A DNA stretch of 64,000 bases. Source: Gilliamella sp. Pas-s25. GTDB lineage: Bacteria; Pseudomonadota; Gammaproteobacteria; Enterobacterales; Orbaceae. The position numbers were made by a program, and so were the translations under genes. The notes under the pieces are model-generated. The model did not search any database and had not been told where the DNA came from. It saw nothing but the letters and a program-made list of their open reading frames with translations. The stretch lies in NCBI RefSeq assembly GCF_009795885.1, contig NZ_WTEV01000003.1, positions 62,001-126,000 of the forward strand. Reading direction: 5' to 3'. This document shows positions 25,651 through 34,474 of the stretch, in pieces (position 1 is the stretch's first letter; every line of letters starts with the position of its first letter).

Positions 25651-26625
25651 ATGCAATTAGTTGATAATTATCAGCGTCGATTTCAATATCTGCGTTTGTC
25701 GATTACCGAGCTGTGTAATTTTCAGTGTCAGTACTGTTTACCCAATGGTTATCGACCTAACAAGGCTCATAAATTTTTGTCGCTCAGTGAAATTAATAAT
25801 GTTGTTGCAACATTTACTGAACTTGGTGTGCGTAAAATTCGGTTAACGGGTGGTGAGCCTACTTTGCGTCGTGATTTTATGGATATTTTGTCGATCATCT
25901 CTGCTTACCCAAGAGTGAAAGAACTCGCCATTACAACCAATGGTTCTCGTTTATTAAAAAATATTCGTAATTGGCATCAAGCTGGTTTGAATGCTATTAA
26001 TATTAGCATTGATAGCCTTTCTCCACATTTATTTAAATTAATTACCGGTCAAGATAAGCTTAAAGAATTAATGCAATGTGTGGACAGTTCATTAGAAGTC
26101 GGTATAAAAAAAGTCAAAATTAATACCGTTTTGATGAAAAACATGAATGATAATTTAGATGATTATTTGTCATGGATTAAATGTCGCCCTGTAGAGTTAC
26201 GTTTTATTGAGCTTATGGAAACGGGCGAAAGCCTTGATGTGTTTAATCGCTATCACCAGTCCGGTAGTTTGATTGAAACACAGCTAATTGCACTGGGTTG
26301 GCAATTGCAATTGAAAAATCCGCTATCAGGTCCAGCTAAAGTTTATGTTCATGACGACTATCAAGGTAAAATTGGGCTGATTATGCCGTATTCAAAAGAT
26401 TTCTGTAAAAGTTGTAATCGATTGCGTGTATCATCAATAGGTAAGTTGCATTATTGTTTGTTTGGTGATGCCGCCGTTGATTTGCGTGATTTGCTCCAAA
26501 GTCCAGCGCAAAAGCAACAATTAATCGCAAGAATCTTTTCTTCGCTAATGATCAAACCAGAAAAACATCTGTTACATGCTCATAATGTCGGTATTACGCC
26601 TAATTTATCCTATATTGGTGGATAA
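25651..26625 (+). CDS. moaA: GTP 3',8-cyclase (molybdenum cofactor synthesis)
   Basis: Radical-SAM enzyme that rearranges GTP in the first step of molybdenum cofactor synthesis. 324 residues from ATG 25651, chosen over ATG 25612 because AAGGTG lies 9 nt upstream. The first cluster cysteines then fall at 22, 26 and 29 (CNFQCQYC), close to E. coli's 24/28/31. GGEPTLR is the SAM motif. The second cluster motif is CKSCNRLRVSSIGKLHYC. The essential C-terminal Gly-Gly is present (YIGG). moaC, moaD and moaE are not adjacent. The 3' end overlaps gluQ by 21 bp, convergently. Confidence 0.95.
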   Translation: MQLVDNYQRRFQYLRLSITELCNFQCQYCLPNGYRPNKAHKFLSLSEINNVVATFTELGVRKIRLTGGEPTLRRDFMDILSIISAYPRVKELAITTNGSRLLKNIRNWHQAGLNAINISIDSLSPHLFKLITGQDKLKELMQCVDSSLEVGIKKVKINTVLMKNMNDNLDDYLSWIKCRPVELRFIELMETGESLDVFNRYHQSGSLIETQLIALGWQLQLKNPLSGPAKVYVHDDYQGKIGLIMPYSKDFCKSCNRLRVSSIGKLHYCLFGDAAVDLRDLLQSPAQKQQLIARIFSSLMIKPEKHLLHAHNVGITPNLSYIGG

Positions 26626-27492
26626 TTGGGTGTTTTGTTTTGGTACATTCATCAGTTGCCAATGCTGTATTGCCCAATCTAAAAGTTGCTGTTGTGTGGC
26701 ATCTTGCCAATCTTGTGGTACACATTGCCCTAAAAATTGCAGAGCTTGAACGGTTAATGATTTAAGATTGTTTAAATCAATCGGGTTGGCATGGTTTTGT
26801 TTTGATAGCTTATTGCCGTTGTTATCGAGTACTAGCGGTAAATGGCAGTAGCTTGGCACAGAAAAGCCGAACAGTTGATACAGTGAGATTTGTTTTGCGG
26901 TAACCGGTAATAAATCTGCACCTCGCACAATTTCAGTAATGCCTTGCTGATGATCATCTAATACCACCACTAAATTATAAGCAAACAAACCATCTTTACG
27001 ATGAATAATAAAATCTTCTTGTGCGTTAGCTTGTTCGACGGTTTGTAAGCCACGAATTTGATCAGTAAATTCAAAAACAGGATGATTTTGTTTTAAACGA
27101 ATCGCAACTTGTTTATTATTACTAGATAAATGTCTTTCACGACAAAAATTATCATAGATACCATTGGTCAGACTTTGAATTCGCTGTCTAGTACAATCAC
27201 AATAATAGGCTTGTTGATTATCGATGAGCGTTTGTAAAATAGCTTGGTAACGTTCACTGCATGCTGATTGGTATAACACTTCATCATCCCAATATAAATT
27301 TAGTGCTTCAAGAGTTTTTAATATCAGTGATGATGCCCCTTTAACTTCTCGTGGTGGGTCGATATCTTCAATACGAACCAGCCATTTACCGAGGCAAGAT
27401 TTAGCTTGGAGATAGCTCCCCAGCGCCGTTACCAACGAACCAAAATGTAATGGTCCTGATGGTGAAGGGGCAAAACGACCGATATAATGCAT
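26605..27492 (-). CDS. gluQ: Glutamyl-queuosine tRNA(Asp) synthetase
   Basis: Attaches glutamate to queuosine in tRNA(Asp); a truncated relative of glutamyl-tRNA synthetase lacking the anticodon-binding domain. 295 residues, typical for GluQRS (YadB). The ATP-site block RFAPSPSGPLHFGSL is at 6-20, zinc ligands lie in YCDCTRQR...NFC, and the KMSKS-like loop is KLSKQN. It follows dksA by 33 bp on the same strand, the conserved dksA-gluQ pair of gammaproteobacteria. Confidence 0.95.
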   Translation of the reverse strand: MHYIGRFAPSPSGPLHFGSLVTALGSYLQAKSCLGKWLVRIEDIDPPREVKGASSLILKTLEALNLYWDDEVLYQSACSERYQAILQTLIDNQQAYYCDCTRQRIQSLTNGIYDNFCRERHLSSNNKQVAIRLKQNHPVFEFTDQIRGLQTVEQANAQEDFIIHRKDGLFAYNLVVVLDDHQQGITEIVRGADLLPVTAKQISLYQLFGFSVPSYCHLPLVLDNNGNKLSKQNHANPIDLNNLKSLTVQALQFLGQCVPQDWQDATQQQLLDWAIQHWQLMNVPKQNTQLSTNIG

Positions 27493-27525
27493 AGGTCTAA
27501 TTGAGAATGATAGATGAAACGGGTG

Positions 27526-27981
27526 TTACATGCCCATCTGCTTTTCGCGAAGTTCCGCAAGCGTTTTACAATCGATACATAAATCTGCTGTTGGCCTTGC
27601 TTCTAAGCGACGAATGCCAATTTCAACGCCACAAGATTCACAATAACCAAAGTCATCTGATTCAATTTTCTTTAATGTTTTTTCAATTTTTTTAATTAGT
27701 CTTCTTTCTCGATCTCGAGCACGTAATTCAAGGCTGAATTCCTCTTCTTGTGTTGCTCGGTCAGCTGGATCTGGAAAGTTAGCAGCTTCATCTTGCATGT
27801 GAGTAACTGTTTTACCCATTTCACCCTGTAGTTGAGCAAGCCAAGCTTCTAAAATAAGTTTAAAATGTTTTAATTGCTTAGGGTTCATGTACTCCTCGCC
27901 TTGTGCTTCTTTATAAGGCTCAAGCCCAGCAATTGAAAGCAGGCTAAGAGAAGATGTATTTACTTTTTGTTCCTTTTTCAC
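27526..27981 (-). CDS. dksA: RNA polymerase-binding transcription factor DksA
   Basis: Binds the RNA polymerase secondary channel and, with ppGpp, adjusts promoter activity. 151 residues, the enteric length. Coiled-coil tip acidic residues Asp71 and Asp74 (FPDPADRA) and zinc cysteines 114, 117, 135 and 138 are all at the E. coli positions. Cotranscribed with gluQ. folK lies 141 bp upstream on the same strand, whereas pcnB, often between them elsewhere, is absent. Confidence 0.97.
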   Translation of the reverse strand: MKKEQKVNTSSLSLLSIAGLEPYKEAQGEEYMNPKQLKHFKLILEAWLAQLQGEMGKTVTHMQDEAANFPDPADRATQEEEFSLELRARDRERRLIKKIEKTLKKIESDDFGYCESCGVEIGIRRLEARPTADLCIDCKTLAELREKQMGM

Positions 27982-28122
27982 AGCAATCCCCTTAAGTACA
28001 GATTATTTGAAAGCGCTAAACTATAGCAATAATTCAGCCGTTGGCAAATTTTTTTTATTATTTTTTATGTGCAAAAAATAAGCAAAATAGTGCAACTGTA
28101 TGTTATTAACTAAGATAAGTAG

Positions 28123-28605
28123 TTATTCCCACTTTTTTAATCCATTTTTAGGGCATTTAGTTAATAAGTCGTACAGCTTATCGTTATCCGGTAAAATAAG
28201 TTCAGGATTGATGTCAAATAGTGGGTAGAGCACAAACTCTCTATTTTTCATATGATAATGAGGGATAGTGAGTCTTTCACTATGCATGATTAAATCATCA
28301 TACAACAAAATATCGAGATCTAAGGTTCGAGCGCCCCATCGATTGTCTTTACGTATACGACCTTGCGCTTTTTCTATGGATTGTAGTTCGTCAAGTAGTT
28401 CAATCGGAGATAAATTTGTCGTTAGTTCGATGACGGCATTAAGATAATCATTTTGGTCTTGTGGACCAAGAGGTTTGCTTCGGTAAAAAGGAGAAATAGC
28501 CGTAACTGTTGTGTTAGGCAAAATTTTTAACGCTGCAATTGCACGATTGGCTTGTGACAATGGATCTTCAAGATTACTGCCTAAGGCGATATAACAAGTT
28601 GACAT
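28123..28605 (-). CDS. folK: 6-hydroxymethyl-7,8-dihydropterin pyrophosphokinase
   Basis: Transfers pyrophosphate from ATP to 6-hydroxymethyl-dihydropterin in folate synthesis. 160 residues from the ATG at 28605 (E. coli FolK has 159); an in-frame ATG at 28650 would add 15 hydrophobic/basic residues not found in the family, and neither start has a strong ribosome site. Signature GPQDQNDYLNAV, RWGARTLDLDILLYDD and IPHYHMKNREFVLYPL are all present. Confidence 0.95.
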   Translation of the reverse strand: MSTCYIALGSNLEDPLSQANRAIAALKILPNTTVTAISPFYRSKPLGPQDQNDYLNAVIELTTNLSPIELLDELQSIEKAQGRIRKDNRWGARTLDLDILLYDDLIMHSERLTIPHYHMKNREFVLYPLFDINPELILPDNDKLYDLLTKCPKNGLKKWE

Positions 28606-28832
28606 AATTAAGATGTTAAATTTTGATTTGATTATTTTTGTAGGAAGCATTTTAACATATAAAATAATGGCTAAAAATGATTATATCAATGGCTAACATA
28701 TTATGATTTTAGGTTATTAGAATATAACTACTTAATCTTTAACTTATGGCTAATTATACGTTATTTTAGTTATCCATAAGTAAACCAATTTCCCTAATTG
28801 CTTATCGACTTTGCTTAGTTTGAGAGTTTTGC

Positions 28833-30191
28833 ATGAATTTAGGTCAACAGTTAAGTTTTTTAATCAGAAATACGCCAATAATCAGTGACCCTCAAGTTAT
28901 TGATTGTGCTATTAATGGGATAACTGATTATTTTGCTTGCACTTTACAAGCTTGCCATGAAGATGATGTTCATAAATTGCTAGCATGGATAGCAGATGAA
29001 GGCGGTAATGCCAGAGCTTGGCTAATTGGTCAGAAAAAGTTAGCTAGCGCAAGGCAAGCCGCGCTACTTAATGGTTTTCAAGCCCATTGTTTAGATTATG
29101 ATGATGTACATTCAGATGTTCGTGGTCACCCCTCTGCCGTTATTTTATCTGCACTCATTGCCAGTGTTCGATTTGATAATGCTGAGCAAAAAATTGATGG
29201 TCGGCGTTTTTTAACCGCTTATGTTATTGGTATCGAAGTGATGGCCTTATTGGGACAAAGCGTTAATCCACAGCATTATGAAAAAGGTTGGCATGCAACT
29301 ATTACTTTGGGTGGAATTGCGGCAACAGCGGCTATTTGTTATCTCTATGATGAGTCGTTTTTATCGCAAGCATTAACGTTAGCGGCGACTCAAGCATCAG
29401 GTATGCGTTTGTTAATGGGCACGCCGATTAAGTTTTTGCATGCTGGGATAGCAGCCGAACATGCCATACAAGCGGTTGAGTGGTTAAGAGCGGGTATACA
29501 TGCCGATCAGGATTTTTTAGATGATAAATTAGGTTTTTTGGCTATTTATGGACAAGGTAATACACGTTTTGATTTAAGTCATTGGGGTAAAACTTGGAAG
29601 ATTGTGCATCCCGGATTATGGTTTAAAAATTATTCTTATTGTTCAGCTGCTGCTTATATTGCTGATGCGGGGCAATTACTTTATCGGAATGCTAACTTTA
29701 GTGTAGATAAGATTGAGAGTATCACTATCTTTTTTTCTCCACCACAAAGTGATGCAGCGTTAATTTATCAAATGCCTTTGCTTGCTGAACAAGGGCGTTT
29801 TTCGGCTGAGTATGTTTTAGCATTAACTCTTTTAGGGTTGCCACTTAGTTTTGAACAGTTTTCAGCAAAGCCTATTGCAAATGGCATAAAAAATTTGATG
29901 CAGAAGATGAAACGAAGCTATCAAATACAACTTACACCCCATCCACAGGCGTATAATCAACGTTATGTTGTTGTTGAGATTGTTAATAGTACAGGTGAAA
30001 AGTTGAACCAACGAATTGATTTTCCAAAAGGTTCACCAAAAAATCCGTACAGTCAGCACGAATTATCATTGAAGCTGGTCAAAGCCGTAGGTGACCAAAA
30101 GACCGCGGATAATTTATTGAAAGATATTCGTGCGCTTGCGGTCGGTTTAGATCTGCATACATTTTTATTGTCACATCTTTTAACGCTTTAA
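28833..30191 (+). CDS. MmgE/PrpD-family protein, YxeQ-like
   Basis: 452 residues of the MmgE/PrpD fold (2-methylcitrate dehydratase relatives). The N-terminal helical domain includes LDYDDVHSDVRGHPSA, the family's active-site region, and later LGGIAATAAICYLY and HPGLWFKNYSYCSAAAY. PrpD-type proteins act as dehydratases, isomerases or decarboxylases on small di- and tricarboxylates. Here it is convergent with an operon holding a fumarase-type lyase, a GNAT protein and a polar amino-acid transporter. In Bacillus the same company (yxe genes) includes the MmgE/PrpD protein YxeQ, so a role in 2SC salvage is inferred. Confidence 0.85.
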   Translation: MNLGQQLSFLIRNTPIISDPQVIDCAINGITDYFACTLQACHEDDVHKLLAWIADEGGNARAWLIGQKKLASARQAALLNGFQAHCLDYDDVHSDVRGHPSAVILSALIASVRFDNAEQKIDGRRFLTAYVIGIEVMALLGQSVNPQHYEKGWHATITLGGIAATAAICYLYDESFLSQALTLAATQASGMRLLMGTPIKFLHAGIAAEHAIQAVEWLRAGIHADQDFLDDKLGFLAIYGQGNTRFDLSHWGKTWKIVHPGLWFKNYSYCSAAAYIADAGQLLYRNANFSVDKIESITIFFSPPQSDAALIYQMPLLAEQGRFSAEYVLALTLLGLPLSFEQFSAKPIANGIKNLMQKMKRSYQIQLTPHPQAYNQRYVVVEIVNSTGEKLNQRIDFPKGSPKNPYSQHELSLKLVKAVGDQKTADNLLKDIRALAVGLDLHTFLLSHLLTL

Positions 30192-30193
30192 CG

Positions 30194-30230
30194 ATTAAAA
30201 ACTCATGCTATGGTTAAGTCAGTTTTTAAT
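30194..30230. terminator. Bidirectional terminator between the PrpD-like gene and the transporter operon
   Basis: ATTAAAAACT and AGTTTTTAAT form a perfect 10-bp inverted repeat around a 17-nt loop, placed 3 bp after the stop of one gene and just beyond the stop of the convergent one. A and T runs in the arms suit termination in both directions. Confidence 0.6.
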
Positions 30231-30232
30231 GG

Positions 30233-30985
30233 TTAAATTTCAAAATCGATTTCATCGGTTAATTGGCGCAAAAAGCGTTGTGTTATTTCATTTTGTGGAT
30301 TATCAATTATTGATTTTGCCGGTCCTTGTTCAACAATTACGCCATTAGCCATAAAAATAACTCGGTCTGCAACATACTTAGCAAACTCCATTTCGTGGGT
30401 CACGATAATCATTGTGATATTTTCTTTAGCTAGCTGTAGCATTACTTGTAGTACTTCGTGTACACGCTCGGGATCAAGTGCGGATGTTGGTTCATCAAAC
30501 AATAATACTTTGGGTCTGACTGCAAGTGCTCTTGCGATAGCAACACGTTGTTGCTGACCACCAGATAAGGTTATGGGATATTGTGTGGCGTAAGGTAACA
30601 TACCAACGCGTTCTAATAATGATAAGCCAAGTTGTTCAGCCTCTTTTTTATCTATCTTTTGTCCAACAATTAATGGATAGGTGATATTTTCTAATGCGGT
30701 TTTATTTTTAAATAAATTGTAGTGTTGAAAGACCATTGCAGATTGCTTGCGTAAATGAGTTTCCTCTTTATTACTATAATGCTTAGCATCTAGTATTGCT
30801 GTGCCAATTTGAATGATGCCGGTGTTTGGTTTTTCTAATAAATTTAAGCAACGTAATAAGGTTGATTTGCCTGATCCTGACGGTCCAATAATTGCAACCA
30901 CTTCGCCCTGTTCAATGTTTAGGTTGATCTCTTTCAAAACTTCATTATTAGCAAAGCGTTTAGATAAATGTGATACCGTAATCAT
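30233..30985 (-). CDS. Polar amino-acid ABC transporter ATPase, YxeO/TcyN-like
   Basis: 250 residues from ATG 30985, chosen because AAGGAG precedes it and it begins MITVSHLSKRF; a longer in-frame start at 31048 would overlap the permease gene by 52 bp. Walker A GPSGSGKST, signature LSGGQQQRVAIARAL, Walker B VLLFDEPTSALD and the switch histidine (IIVTHEM) are intact. It energises uptake through the adjacent permease at the cytoplasmic face. Last gene of a five-gene operon. The substrate is probably a cystine-like or S-modified cysteine compound, by context. Confidence 0.92.
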   Translation of the reverse strand: MITVSHLSKRFANNEVLKEINLNIEQGEVVAIIGPSGSGKSTLLRCLNLLEKPNTGIIQIGTAILDAKHYSNKEETHLRKQSAMVFQHYNLFKNKTALENITYPLIVGQKIDKKEAEQLGLSLLERVGMLPYATQYPITLSGGQQQRVAIARALAVRPKVLLFDEPTSALDPERVHEVLQVMLQLAKENITMIIVTHEMEFAKYVADRVIFMANGVIVEQGPAKSIIDNPQNEITQRFLRQLTDEIDFEI

Positions 30986-30996
30986 AACTCGTCTCC

Positions 30997-31668
30997 TTAA
31001 CGATGATAGGGGGCTGAGAGTTTCTGTTCTAACTGTTTTTGTATCCAAGAATAGATAACAACAGTCAGCCAGTAAACAATGCCAACAGCTAAATAGGTTT
31101 CAAAGTAGAGGAATGAGTTAGCGGTTAACATTTTTCCGGCTGCTAATAGTTCTTGCACGCCAACAAAAAAGGCGACAGACGAATCTTTAAGTAATGAAAT
31201 GAACATATTACCGGTGTTCGGTAAGGCATTGACCATGGCTTGGGGCAGTATAATACCGCGATAAACTTGTATTTTACTTAAACCCACCGTTAGTCCCGCT
31301 TCTTCCTGCCCGTGATCAACCGATTCTAAACTTGCTCGGAAAATTTCGGCTAAATAGGATGAATATTTTAAACTAAAGCAGATAATGGCTGCCGTTGTTG
31401 CCCCCATTTGTTTTAAAACAGGAAAAATCTGCGGTAAACCGTAATAAACAATAAACAGTAAAACAACGGAAGGTATTGCTCGAAACAGAGATATATACAG
31501 TGCAAAAAGAGTATCGATAATGATTATTTTATTGCTACGCAATAATGCAATCGCTAGCCCTAATGTAATGGCAAACATAATCGATATGATGGTAATAAAA
31601 AGGGTAACCGGCAGATAAGGTAATATCTGCGGAAACACATTTAAAAAATAGTTTACATTAAAATTCAT
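30997..31668 (-). CDS. Polar amino-acid ABC transporter permease, YxeN/TcyL-like
   Basis: 223 residues with about five membrane helices, beginning LPYLPVTLFITIISIMFAITLG. The ATPase-docking EAA loop is EEAGLTVGLSKIQVYRGIILPQA. Belongs to the His/Glu/Gln/cystine permease family. Its ATG overlaps the stop of the binding-protein gene as ATGA, and the ATPase gene follows after 11 bp, so assembly of one transporter is expected. Confidence 0.92.
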   Translation of the reverse strand: MNFNVNYFLNVFPQILPYLPVTLFITIISIMFAITLGLAIALLRSNKIIIIDTLFALYISLFRAIPSVVLLFIVYYGLPQIFPVLKQMGATTAAIICFSLKYSSYLAEIFRASLESVDHGQEEAGLTVGLSKIQVYRGIILPQAMVNALPNTGNMFISLLKDSSVAFFVGVQELLAAGKMLTANSFLYFETYLAVGIVYWLTVVIYSWIQKQLEQKLSAPYHR

Positions 31669-32447
31669 AAGGTAATATCTTCGCCAAAATATTTAATTGC
31701 CAAATTTTTCAATGTGCCATTAGTGCGTAACTTTTCGAGGGCTTGATTGAATTTTTCACGCAGTGCTTGACCTTTTTCATTTTTACTAAATGGAAATGCG
31801 ACTTGCTCAATAGTAATGGGTTCACCGACTAATTTGAACGGCAGATTTTTACGCTTAATTTCAGCCAGTAATATCGGTTTTGAATTAACATAGCCATCAA
31901 CCCGTTGATATTCCGTATCATACATTGCACCATCTCGTGTTTCATAGGTCTTGATAGTGATTTCATTGTTAGGAAAGGCTTTTTTTAGATTGTTTATATG
32001 ATTTGAGCCTAGCACACCAGCAATAGTTTTGCCTTTAAAATCAGATAATTGATTAATATTATTGTTATCTTTGTGAGTAAAAATTTGGCTACCATAAAAG
32101 CTATAGGTGTTGGAAAAATCATATTTGGCTTGACGAGCAGGTGTAACTGCAACCGCATTGGCAATAGTATCTAACCGCCCAGAATCAAATTGTCCCATTA
32201 AGCCACCAAATTCGGCAATGTTCCATTCGACTTTGTAGCCTAATTCTTTGGCAATCGCCTCGGTAACTTCAACATCAAATCCGACTAATTTGCCATCTTG
32301 CTTATACCCGTTTGGGTAGCTCTGTCCTGTAGAACCCACTTTAATAATATTTTGCTCTGTGACTTGATGGCTGGATTGATTATCACAACCGATTAAAGTT
32401 AGGCTTGTTAATAAAAGAGCGGACAGTAGTGTACTTATTTTTTTCAT
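31665..32447 (-). CDS. Amino-acid ABC transporter substrate-binding lipoprotein, YxeM-like
   Basis: 260 residues. Lipoprotein signal MKKISTLLSALLLTSLTLIG-Cys21, followed by Asp, which favours inner-membrane anchoring beside the permease. Periplasmic binding-protein family 3 text: GKLVGFDVEVTEAIAKELGY, DTIANAVAVTPARQAKYDFS and LSDFKGKTIAGVLGSNH. Related to cystine and yxeM/ytmJK-type receptors. The binding residues that would discriminate cystine from S-(2-succino)cysteine cannot be read by eye. ATGA overlaps link it to both neighbours. Confidence 0.9.
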   Translation of the reverse strand: MKKISTLLSALLLTSLTLIGCDNQSSHQVTEQNIIKVGSTGQSYPNGYKQDGKLVGFDVEVTEAIAKELGYKVEWNIAEFGGLMGQFDSGRLDTIANAVAVTPARQAKYDFSNTYSFYGSQIFTHKDNNNINQLSDFKGKTIAGVLGSNHINNLKKAFPNNEITIKTYETRDGAMYDTEYQRVDGYVNSKPILLAEIKRKNLPFKLVGEPITIEQVAFPFSKNEKGQALREKFNQALEKLRTNGTLKNLAIKYFGEDITL

Positions 32448-32968
32448 TGTTTATTACTCCTTTTTTTCCATTCGGTATAGCTTTTATGATTTAAAATTTT
32501 TTCAAAATAGAGCGTAGTATGATCTGACGTTAAATCCGCTTGCCCTATTTTTTTATAGCCTTTATTTATGTACGTCTGGGCAAGCCATGGATGATTTGCG
32601 GCGGTGCCTAACGTGACGGCAGGTAACTTTAGTTGGTTAATTAAAATTTGCTGTTCAACAAAATCCCATAATGCATTACCATAGCCTTGACCTTTATATC
32701 GTGGAGCTGTTGCAAACCAACCTAAATGGGGTAACCCATAAGGTCCTGGGTTGTTGCCCCACGGAAAGCGAATGCTTAAAGTTGATAGTAGCTCACCATC
32801 TTTTTCAAATAAATACACGGCATTAGACTCAATATGCTCAGCAATCTGCGATTGCTTGATTGCTGCTGCGGCAAAATGAATGCCTAATTGAGTTGTGGCT
32901 TGATAAGCACTATGCAGTAGGGCTTGATAAGCTGGAATATCTTTATCAGTCATTAAGCGAAAACTCAT
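32444..32968 (-). CDS. GNAT N-acetyltransferase, YxeL-like
   Basis: 174 residues from ATG 32968, whose ATGA overlaps the lyase stop; an ATG at 32983 is also in frame. GNAT-fold protein with the acetyl-CoA loop at RYKGQGYGNALWDFVE. Blocks LGIHFAAA, STLSIRFPWGNNPGPYGLPH and AVTLGTAANHPWL resemble what I recall of Bacillus YxeL, which acetylates S-(2-succino)cysteine before cleavage. Gene order lyase-GNAT-transporter supports this job. By family knowledge alone it is just an acetyltransferase; the substrate is inferred. Confidence 0.8.
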   Translation of the reverse strand: MSFRLMTDKDIPAYQALLHSAYQATTQLGIHFAAAAIKQSQIAEHIESNAVYLFEKDGELLSTLSIRFPWGNNPGPYGLPHLGWFATAPRYKGQGYGNALWDFVEQQILINQLKLPAVTLGTAANHPWLAQTYINKGYKKIGQADLTSDHTTLYFEKILNHKSYTEWKKRSNKQ

Positions 32969-34344
32969 GCTAATACTCCACACTGTTCAGCGTATTGAAT
33001 GACTTGTGCTACTTTTTCAGGAGCAGAGCCAAGATAGTTAATTGGATCTAACCAAGTATTAAGCTCCGATTCGGTAAATTCTTTGTTTAAACTTGGATCT
33101 TCTAATAATATATCTTTAAATGGTCGATTTTGTTCAAACGCTTTCATGGCGCTTTGATAAACCAGTTGATGAGCAGTTTGTTTGCCTAATCGCTTACCAA
33201 TTTCGAACATGACTTTTTCTGATAACAGCAGGCCATTTTGTAGTGATAAGTTAGCTAACATCCGATCAGCATTGACTTTTAGACCTTTAAGTACCGCTAA
33301 TGCTATTTGTAGTTGCGCTGAAATGTAAAGGTTAATTTCGGGTAGTGCGATCCATTCTGCACGCCAACTCATGGCATCGCGTTCATGTTCAACTTTCATC
33401 GATTCATGAATTAAAGCGACACTTTTTAATAACGGTGCAGTTAAGCTTGCTAACCCTTCTAATGCGGCTGGATTTCGTTTGTGAGGCATAGTGGTTGAAC
33501 CGATTTTTCCGTCAGAAAAGGGCTCTTCAACTTCGTTAATTTCGGTGCGCATTAAGTTATAAAATTCATTGCCAATTTTACCCAATGTACCACTAATTAA
33601 GGCGATGACTGATGCGTATTCAGAAAACCGATCACGCGCAGCTTGCCAACCGATATTAGGGGTATTTAGCCCTAGTAACGTTAACGCATGCGATTCAACC
33701 TGTGGGCCTAACTTGCCTATTGATGCATACGTACAAATTGCGCCACTAATATTACCGACTAATACCCGTTGTTTTATTTCACTTAATCGTTGTAGGTGGC
33801 GAATAAATTCATCTAACCATACTGCAAGTTTAAAGCCAAAGGTTGTGGGAAGCGCTTGCATGCCATGCGTACGCCCAACCATGGGTAAATATTGATACTG
33901 TTTGGCTAAACGTTTTAGTTCGAGTGCCACCTGTTTGCTATCGCGTTCAATGACAACAAATGATTGTTTTAATTGTAAAACAGTTGCAGTATCGACAATA
34001 TCTTGTGTGGTTGCCCCGTAATGAATATATTGACCGGCATCACCTACTTGTTTTTGTAGTGCGTTAATGGTCGACATTAACGAGTGTTTGGCCTTTGCCG
34101 CTTCTTCGGCAATGTGTTGTATTGATAATTTAGTTGCATCAGCTTTGGCTATGATTGCATTGGCAGCTTCAGCGGGAATTACACCTAGCTCGCCTTCTGC
34201 TTGAGCTAAAGCAACTTCGACCTCTACTTGTTTTTGCAGGCGATTTTGCTCTGACCAGATCGCCCTCATTTCGCTTGTACCAAAGTTATTGCCTAAAATT
34301 AAAAAATCTAAAATATGTGACGCCACCAACCTATCCTCAATCAT
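32965..34344 (-). CDS. Fumarase/aspartase-superfamily lyase, probable S-(2-succino) lyase
   Basis: 459 residues. Has the three conserved regions of the superfamily: HYGATTQD (108-115), GRTHGMQA (157-164) and the signature GSTTMPHKRNP (282-292), with Ser283 as the likely catalytic base. Text is nearest to the adenylosuccinate lyase/carboxymuconate cycloisomerase branch. It sits first in an operon with a YxeL-like acetyltransferase and YxeMNO-like transporter, where published clusters carry a lyase that splits N-acetyl-S-(2-succino)cysteine into fumarate and N-acetylcysteine. A housekeeping purB role is unlikely in this context. Start: ATG 34344 has AGGA upstream; GTG 34326 (then ASHILDF) is an alternative. 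Confidence 0.8.
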   Translation of the reverse strand: MIEDRLVASHILDFLILGNNFGTSEMRAIWSEQNRLQKQVEVEVALAQAEGELGVIPAEAANAIIAKADATKLSIQHIAEEAAKAKHSLMSTINALQKQVGDAGQYIHYGATTQDIVDTATVLQLKQSFVVIERDSKQVALELKRLAKQYQYLPMVGRTHGMQALPTTFGFKLAVWLDEFIRHLQRLSEIKQRVLVGNISGAICTYASIGKLGPQVESHALTLLGLNTPNIGWQAARDRFSEYASVIALISGTLGKIGNEFYNLMRTEINEVEEPFSDGKIGSTTMPHKRNPAALEGLASLTAPLLKSVALIHESMKVEHERDAMSWRAEWIALPEINLYISAQLQIALAVLKGLKVNADRMLANLSLQNGLLLSEKVMFEIGKRLGKQTAHQLVYQSAMKAFEQNRPFKDILLEDPSLNKEFTESELNTWLDPINYLGSAPEKVAQVIQYAEQCGVLA

Positions 34345-34454
34345 TGTTATTATCCTGTTAAATAATTATTAGTAATTAATGGGGGATCGTCTAATAATCT
34401 GTTTGTCTATGGATATAACTAATTGGAATAAAAGATTAATGAAAATGGGCAATT

Positions 34455-34474
34455 TTTATGATTTAAATCATAAA
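34455..34474. promoter_or_regulatory. 20-bp perfect palindrome upstream of the lyase operon
   Basis: TTTATGATTT/AAATCATAAA is a perfect dyad 110 bp before the lyase ATG. Read as TATGA-N6-TCATA it matches the CRP consensus at 4 of 5 bases in each half. Read as TGAT-N4-ATCA it matches the FNR core except for the outer bases. Global control by carbon or oxygen status is plausible; a dedicated regulator is not excluded. Confidence 0.5.

Noticed and set aside
32965-34344. Housekeeping adenylosuccinate lyase (purB)
   Set aside because: The gene lies in an operon with acetyltransferase and amino-acid transporter genes, far from any purine gene, and the neighbourhood fits succino-lyase clusters better.
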